Assembly (NCBI RefSeq): GCF_005925345.1
Contig: NZ_SSHJ01000029.1
Span: 1 to 45,566, forward strand
Origin: Pedobacter ureilyticus
GTDB taxonomy: Bacteria; Bacteroidota; Bacteroidia; Sphingobacteriales; Sphingobacteriaceae
Length of the DNA: 45,566 bases
Reading direction: 5' to 3'
Positions 42,207-45,566 of this stretch are shown here, piece after piece. The notes below the pieces were generated by a model. That model made no database searches. It was not told the origin of the DNA and saw nothing but the letters and a program-made list of their open reading frames with translations. Within the stretch, counting starts at the first letter, position 1. Every line of letters begins with the position of its first letter. The translations under genes were made by a program, and so were the position numbers.

Positions 42207-43031
42207 ATGAACGATATTAATTTAAAGGTAGCCGTTATAGATATGAATAACGGGTTCCCTAATCAGGGAATGAGGGGTATACAAGAAATTTTACACCGAT
42301 ACAAAATTTATAATCAGCTTAACCTAACAGTTGATACTTTTGACATTAGACAAAAGGGTGAGGTTCCAGATTTAAGCTATAACATTTACATTTCTAGCGG
42401 TGGCCCGGGCAATCCTTATGACGGAGAAGGGCAAAAATGGGAAGCCGATTTTTTTGATTTACTAGATAGAATTGATGATTTTAATCTGGTTAACGAAGAC
42501 AAAAAACATGTATTTTTAATTTGTCATTCGTTTCAATTGGCATGCAGAAAATACGGATTAGGCGAAGTTACCAATCGTAAATCAAATGCTTTTGGCATTT
42601 TCCCTATTTCACTAACCGAAGCTGGAGAAAATGAACGGATTTTCTATGGCCTTTACAACCCTTTTTACTCGGTAGATAGTAGAGATTGGCAGGTAGTACA
42701 ACCTAACCAAAAGGTTTTCGAAAAAATGGGCGCACAATTGTTGGCCCTAGAAAAAGAACGCCCACATGTAGATTTAGAAAGATGTATGATGGCCATCCGC
42801 TTTTCGCCTTACATGATTGGTACGCAATTTCACCCAGAAGCAGACCCAATTGGCATGAAAATGTATTTGTTGTTAGACGAGAAGAAAGAATTGATTATCA
42901 AAAATCACGGTAAAGAAAAGTACGATGACATGATTAATAGCCTGGAGAACCCTGATCGGATTATGCTGACGCAAAGTGTTATTTTACCTAATTTCTTGGA
43001 CGAGGCTATTAATGCTTATCAAGCGGTTTAG
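42207..43031 (+). CDS. Class I glutamine amidotransferase-like protein
   Basis: A 274-aa protein with the class I GATase fold. The nucleophile is Cys106 in LICHSFQLACR, and the His-Glu pair is in GTQFHPEADP (His209, Glu211). The oxyanion-type segment is SSGGPGNPYDGEG. The nucleophile elbow is CHSFQ rather than the usual C-x-G-x-Q, so the active site is modified. It may supply ammonia from glutamine to a neighbouring ligase or hydrolyse a gamma-glutamyl group. The start ATG at 42207 is four bases after the previous stop; an upstream in-frame GTG at 42192 is less likely. Confidence 0.85.
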   Translation: MNDINLKVAVIDMNNGFPNQGMRGIQEILHRYKIYNQLNLTVDTFDIRQKGEVPDLSYNIYISSGGPGNPYDGEGQKWEADFFDLLDRIDDFNLVNEDKKHVFLICHSFQLACRKYGLGEVTNRKSNAFGIFPISLTEAGENERIFYGLYNPFYSVDSRDWQVVQPNQKVFEKMGAQLLALEKERPHVDLERCMMAIRFSPYMIGTQFHPEADPIGMKMYLLLDEKKELIIKNHGKEKYDDMINSLENPDRIMLTQSVILPNFLDEAINAYQAV

Positions 43032-43048
43032 TGCTACCGCTCATTTTA

Positions 43049-43127
43049 CGTCATTCCCGCAAAGGCGGGAATCTTAAAGCGAATTATATCTAACTCTTTA
43101 GGATTCCCAATCGAGTTGGGAATGACG
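43049..43127. repeat. Full palindromic GTCATTCCCGC element inside the ligase cluster
   Basis: The left half CGTCATTCCCGCAAAGGCGG leads on to GGGAATCTTAAAGC. The right half is GGATTCCCAATCGAGTTGGG and AATGACG. Each half is itself a hairpin. It fills most of the 137-bp gap between the amidotransferase and second ATP-grasp genes. Confidence 0.8.
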
Positions 43128-43168
43128 ACGATGGGAATGTCAATACTAAATTACAAAATTCATCTACC

Positions 43169-44365
43169 ATGACAGCAAACCAAAGACAAGTCTTCAACGC
43201 TAATTTTAGCAAAGCAAAATATCAAACCTTTTTAAAGCAATTAGACGAAGGCTTTCCAGAAATTACTTTTCGAGTGGCCGAGTCGCCTATATTTATTTCT
43301 GATGATTTAAAGCAGAAATTAATTACGGCTGGTAATGAAATTATTGCATTAATTAAGCAAGAAAACTTTAAAGAGCTTACCAAAAAAGCTATTCCGTCGC
43401 AATGGTCGGTCCCAAATGAAAACGACCATCCACATTTTTTGACCTTCGATTTTGGCCTTTGTAAAGATGAAAATGAGGAAATTTCGCCCATGCTAATCGA
43501 AATGCAAGGGTTCCCATCATTATATGGTTTTCAAGCGCATTTGGCAAATACTTACAAAAAAGAATATGGTTTAGCCGAAAATCTCACTCCTTATTTTAAT
43601 GGTCTAACCGAAGAAAGCTATTTCGAATTACTTAAAAAAGTAATTGTTGGAAGCTACCAAGCGCATGAAGTGGTACTGATGGATGTTGACGCAAAAAACC
43701 AAAAAACGGCTATTGATTTCTATGCTACGGCTAATAAAATTGGCATTAAAGTTCTTGCACTAGATGAAATTAAAAAAGAAGGAAAGAGCCTTTTTTACAC
43801 GGAAGGCAATGAAAAAACTCAAATCAAACGCATTTATAACCGACTGATTTTTGACGAAATTGCAACAGACACTTCAATTTTTGATAGCAGCTTCGATCCG
43901 AGAGAGGAAGTAAATGTAGAATGGATCACACATCCCAATTGGTTTTATCGCATCAGTAAATACACCATGCCATTTTTAAGCGGCAAATTTGTACCCGAAA
44001 CTAGGTTCTTGAATGAAATAGAAGCTATTCCGTCAGACTTGGAGAATTATGTGCTAAAGCCACTTTTTTCTTTTGCTGGCATGGGCGTAATTATAGATGT
44101 AACCGAAAAGGATATCGTTGAAATTAAAGACCCGGAGAATTGGATTTTGCAACGTAAAGTAACTTATGAACCTGTTGTTCAGGCGCCAGACGGAGGCGTA
44201 AAGGCAGAAATTCGCTTAATGTACCTATGGCCAGATGGGGCAGAACCACAGCTATGCATTAACCTTGCTCGTTTAAGTAAAGGCAAAATGATTGGTGTGC
44301 GTTACAACGCAGATTTTGATTGGGTTGGCGGCACAGTAGGGTTAATGGAGAGCTCTCCATATTAA
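43169..44365 (+). CDS. Second ATP-grasp-like ligase, possibly circularly permuted
   Basis: A 398-aa protein. The acidic/amide motif MLIEMQGFPSLYGFQ (Glu111, Gln113) lies in the N-terminal third. The ATP-binding Lys region NYVLKPLFSFAGMGVIIDVT (Lys297) and NWILQRKVTYEPV (Gln328) come later. In ordinary ATP-grasps the E-x-N motif is C-terminal, so this order resembles the circularly permuted glutathionylspermidine-synthase-like group. It shows little similarity to the ATP-grasp at 40006 and would carry out a separate ligation. It is the last gene of the cluster. Confidence 0.75.
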   Translation: MTANQRQVFNANFSKAKYQTFLKQLDEGFPEITFRVAESPIFISDDLKQKLITAGNEIIALIKQENFKELTKKAIPSQWSVPNENDHPHFLTFDFGLCKDENEEISPMLIEMQGFPSLYGFQAHLANTYKKEYGLAENLTPYFNGLTEESYFELLKKVIVGSYQAHEVVLMDVDAKNQKTAIDFYATANKIGIKVLALDEIKKEGKSLFYTEGNEKTQIKRIYNRLIFDEIATDTSIFDSSFDPREEVNVEWITHPNWFYRISKYTMPFLSGKFVPETRFLNEIEAIPSDLENYVLKPLFSFAGMGVIIDVTEKDIVEIKDPENWILQRKVTYEPVVQAPDGGVKAEIRLMYLWPDGAEPQLCINLARLSKGKMIGVRYNADFDWVGGTVGLMESSPY

Positions 44366-44673
44366 TATTTGTAGTGTAGTAATCACAACTTTTTACCTCA
44401 CTAAGAGAGAATAATTTACCGGACAATGGTTTTAAACACCTAATACGTAGCCAAGTAGCCTAATGTAATTCCCTATTGGGTGTACTTAGTGTAATTTTTG
44501 TGATTCCCATAAAACGATTTGTCTACTAAACCTTAGGGTTTAAAAGTACAGTTCTTTGTTTTCCTTTCTTTTGGAGAGGCAACGTAGAAACAAAGTTTTA
44601 TCATTCACTTTAAAAGCGAGAGGCTTTTTACAATTTGCCTACAATTAAACAATTCATCAATAAAGCAATTAGC
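44366..44673. other. Non-coding gap after the ligase cluster
   Basis: This 308-bp stretch has no convincing gene. It contains a weak hairpin AAAAGC...GCTTTTT (about 44617-44635) and an AAACC..GGTTT palindrome near 44530, and ends at a -7 box. Confidence 0.5.
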
Positions 44674-44681
44674 TATATTTG
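44674..44681 (+). promoter_or_regulatory. Candidate -7 box immediately before the Cys-rich peptide gene
   Basis: TATATTTG matches TAnnTTTG and ends five bases before ATG 44687: a third case of a box abutting the start codon. Confidence 0.55.
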
Positions 44682-44686
44682 TAAGC

Positions 44687-44848
44687 ATGGATATTCAATT
44701 CATATTGATGATTGTCATTTTTGCCGCCGCATTATTTTATGTAGGGCGCATCATTTATCGTAGTGTATCTCCAAAAAATGATGGTTGTGGTACAGGTTGC
44801 GGAAAATGTTCCGCCAATTTTGATCATATTTCTAAACCGAAAACCTAA
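44687..44848 (+). CDS. FeoB-associated-type Cys-rich membrane protein
   Basis: A 53-aa protein. A single N-terminal membrane span (FILMIVIFAAALFYVGRIIY) is followed by a short cytoplasmic tail with the motif DGCGTGCGKCSAN: three Cys spaced C-x3-C-x2-C. This is the pattern of FeoB-associated Cys-rich proteins, which are linked to ferrous iron uptake. No feoA or feoB is in the window. It is followed six bases later by a Crp/Fnr regulator and is likely cotranscribed with it. Confidence 0.75.
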   Translation: MDIQFILMIVIFAAALFYVGRIIYRSVSPKNDGCGTGCGKCSANFDHISKPKT

Positions 44849-44854
44849 TTTCCA

Positions 44855-45442
44855 ATGCTCGATAAATTTGCTGCTTATCTTAAGAAAAGGCTTGCGATTA
44901 CAGAAGAACAGGCTGCTGAAGCCGTTAGCTGCCTAACTATTAAATCTTATAAAAAAGGACAAATTTTATTAAGAGCAGGTGATTTAAAATCTGAAGCTTA
45001 TTTTGTAAACAGCGGTCTACTGAGATATTTCTCAATTGATGAGAAGGGCAAAGAGCACATCATCCAGTTTGCACCCGAAGACTGGATGCTATCAGACAGG
45101 GACACCTCTGTTTTTAACGAGCCCGCTTTTTTTTATATCGATGCCATTGAAGATACCGAGGTGGTTGTAGTGAAAAAGGATTTTTTCCCCGCTATCAAGA
45201 ACATTGTACCCGAAATTTTAGAACTCAATATTTTAATGTTGCATAACTCTATTCGTTTTATGCAAAAAAGATTAAACATGCTATTGTCTGCAACTGCGGA
45301 AGAAAGGTATCTGGATTTCATCAAATTATACCCAAACCTCACTTTACGTGTACCCCAATGGATGATCGCATCTTACTTAGGTATTACACCCGAATCATTA
45401 AGCAGAGTGCGTAAAGACTTGGCTAAAAAACATTTTAAGTAA
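44855..45442 (+). CDS. Crp/Fnr-family regulator
   Basis: A 195-aa protein. The cyclic-nucleotide-binding-like beta-roll covers ~15-115 (KSYKKGQILLRAGDLKSEAY, GLLRYFSIDEKGKEHIIQFA), and the C-terminal HTH is at ~160-195 (PQWMIASYLGITPESLSRVR). No Fnr-type N-terminal Cys cluster is present, so it does not bind a [4Fe-4S] cluster in the Fnr manner. The effector is unknown. Its coupling to a Cys-rich membrane protein suggests a role in metal or redox control. Confidence 0.88.
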   Translation: MLDKFAAYLKKRLAITEEQAAEAVSCLTIKSYKKGQILLRAGDLKSEAYFVNSGLLRYFSIDEKGKEHIIQFAPEDWMLSDRDTSVFNEPAFFYIDAIEDTEVVVVKKDFFPAIKNIVPEILELNILMLHNSIRFMQKRLNMLLSATAEERYLDFIKLYPNLTLRVPQWMIASYLGITPESLSRVRKDLAKKHFK

Positions 45443-45496
45443 TTAACGTATTCTAGGATTATGATAAAAGCAAATTAAATTCAAAATATATTTCCA

Positions 45497-45566
45497 TCAA
45501 GCTGCTTTTATATAGTTTTCCACATATTTTTGTTTTCTTTTTACCACGGCGAACATTCTAAGTATG
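45497..45566 (-). CDS. Possible C-terminal end of a gene cut by the right edge
   Basis: On the minus strand an open frame enters from the window end and stops at TGA (45499-45497), giving about 22 residues, FAVVKRKQKYVENYIKAA at the end. Too short to identify; it could be the tail of a transposase or another gene. Confidence 0.3.
   Translation of the reverse strand, partial: ILRMFAVVKRKQKYVENYIKAA

Overview
The window is chromosomal DNA from a Bacteroidota bacterium, most likely Sphingobacteriaceae (Pedobacter-like). This is inferred from gene content: two TonB-dependent receptors of the OMP_b-brl_3 type, DUF2027-Smr, DUF2911, a BlaI/M56 pair with TonB C-terminal domains, LytTR regulators with 'NPHFLFN' sensor kinases, a B1 metallo-beta-lactamase and FeoB-associated and DUF2683-like small proteins. 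Shine-Dalgarno sites are largely absent, and Bacteroidota -7 boxes (TAnnTTTG) lie just upstream of several starts. No rRNA, tRNA, CRISPR array, prophage or complete insertion sequence was seen.

Layout. 1-9.4 kb: the end of an unidentified gene, an XRE regulator, a DUF2027-Smr protein, a FabH-type ketosynthase, ClpS, an NTF2-like protein, an OsmC protein, an alpha/beta hydrolase, an NAD(P)-binding protein, a DUF2911 protein and HisRS. 9.4-16.6 kb: a thioredoxin-fold protein, two tandem TonB-dependent receptors, a Nudix hydrolase and PlsC. 16.8-20.9 kb: a LytTR response regulator and sensor kinase, divergent from a 56-aa membrane peptide and an ABC transporter, with a repeated operator-like array between them. 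21-24.6 kb: an antitoxin with a toxin gene broken by a nonsense codon, then two divergent M28 peptidases. 24.6-27.6 kb: a HTH-only LuxR protein divergent from an operon of an unknown protein, a membrane protein, a kinase and a NarL-type regulator. 27.7-32.1 kb: a beta-CASP metallo-hydrolase and a BlaI / M56-TonB-plug / TonB operon behind a 22-bp palindrome. 32.4-35.8 kb: TypA/BipA, a subclass B1 metallo-beta-lactamase and a VOC protein. 36-38.2 kb: a fasciclin protein divergent from an ECF sigma and RskA-like anti-sigma pair. 38.2-44.4 kb: two esterases and a run of ligase genes (ATP-grasp, GCS2-type carboxylate-amine ligase, class I glutamine amidotransferase, second ATP-grasp). 44.7-45.4 kb: a short Cys-rich membrane protein and a Crp/Fnr regulator.

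The best candidate for an undescribed system is the 39.2-44.4 kb ligase cluster. It combines three predicted ATP-dependent amide-bond-forming or related enzymes with an ammonia-supplying amidotransferase-like protein and serine esterases, which suggests synthesis of an unknown peptide-like or amidated metabolite. Second is the 16.8-20.9 kb two-component / small peptide / ABC transporter locus with its three-copy operator-like array.

Intergenic DNA is rich in repeats of two kinds. One is palindromic elements with GTCAT/ATGAC ends, either full or half copies. The other is short word-like direct repeats, some of which have entered the hisS coding sequence.
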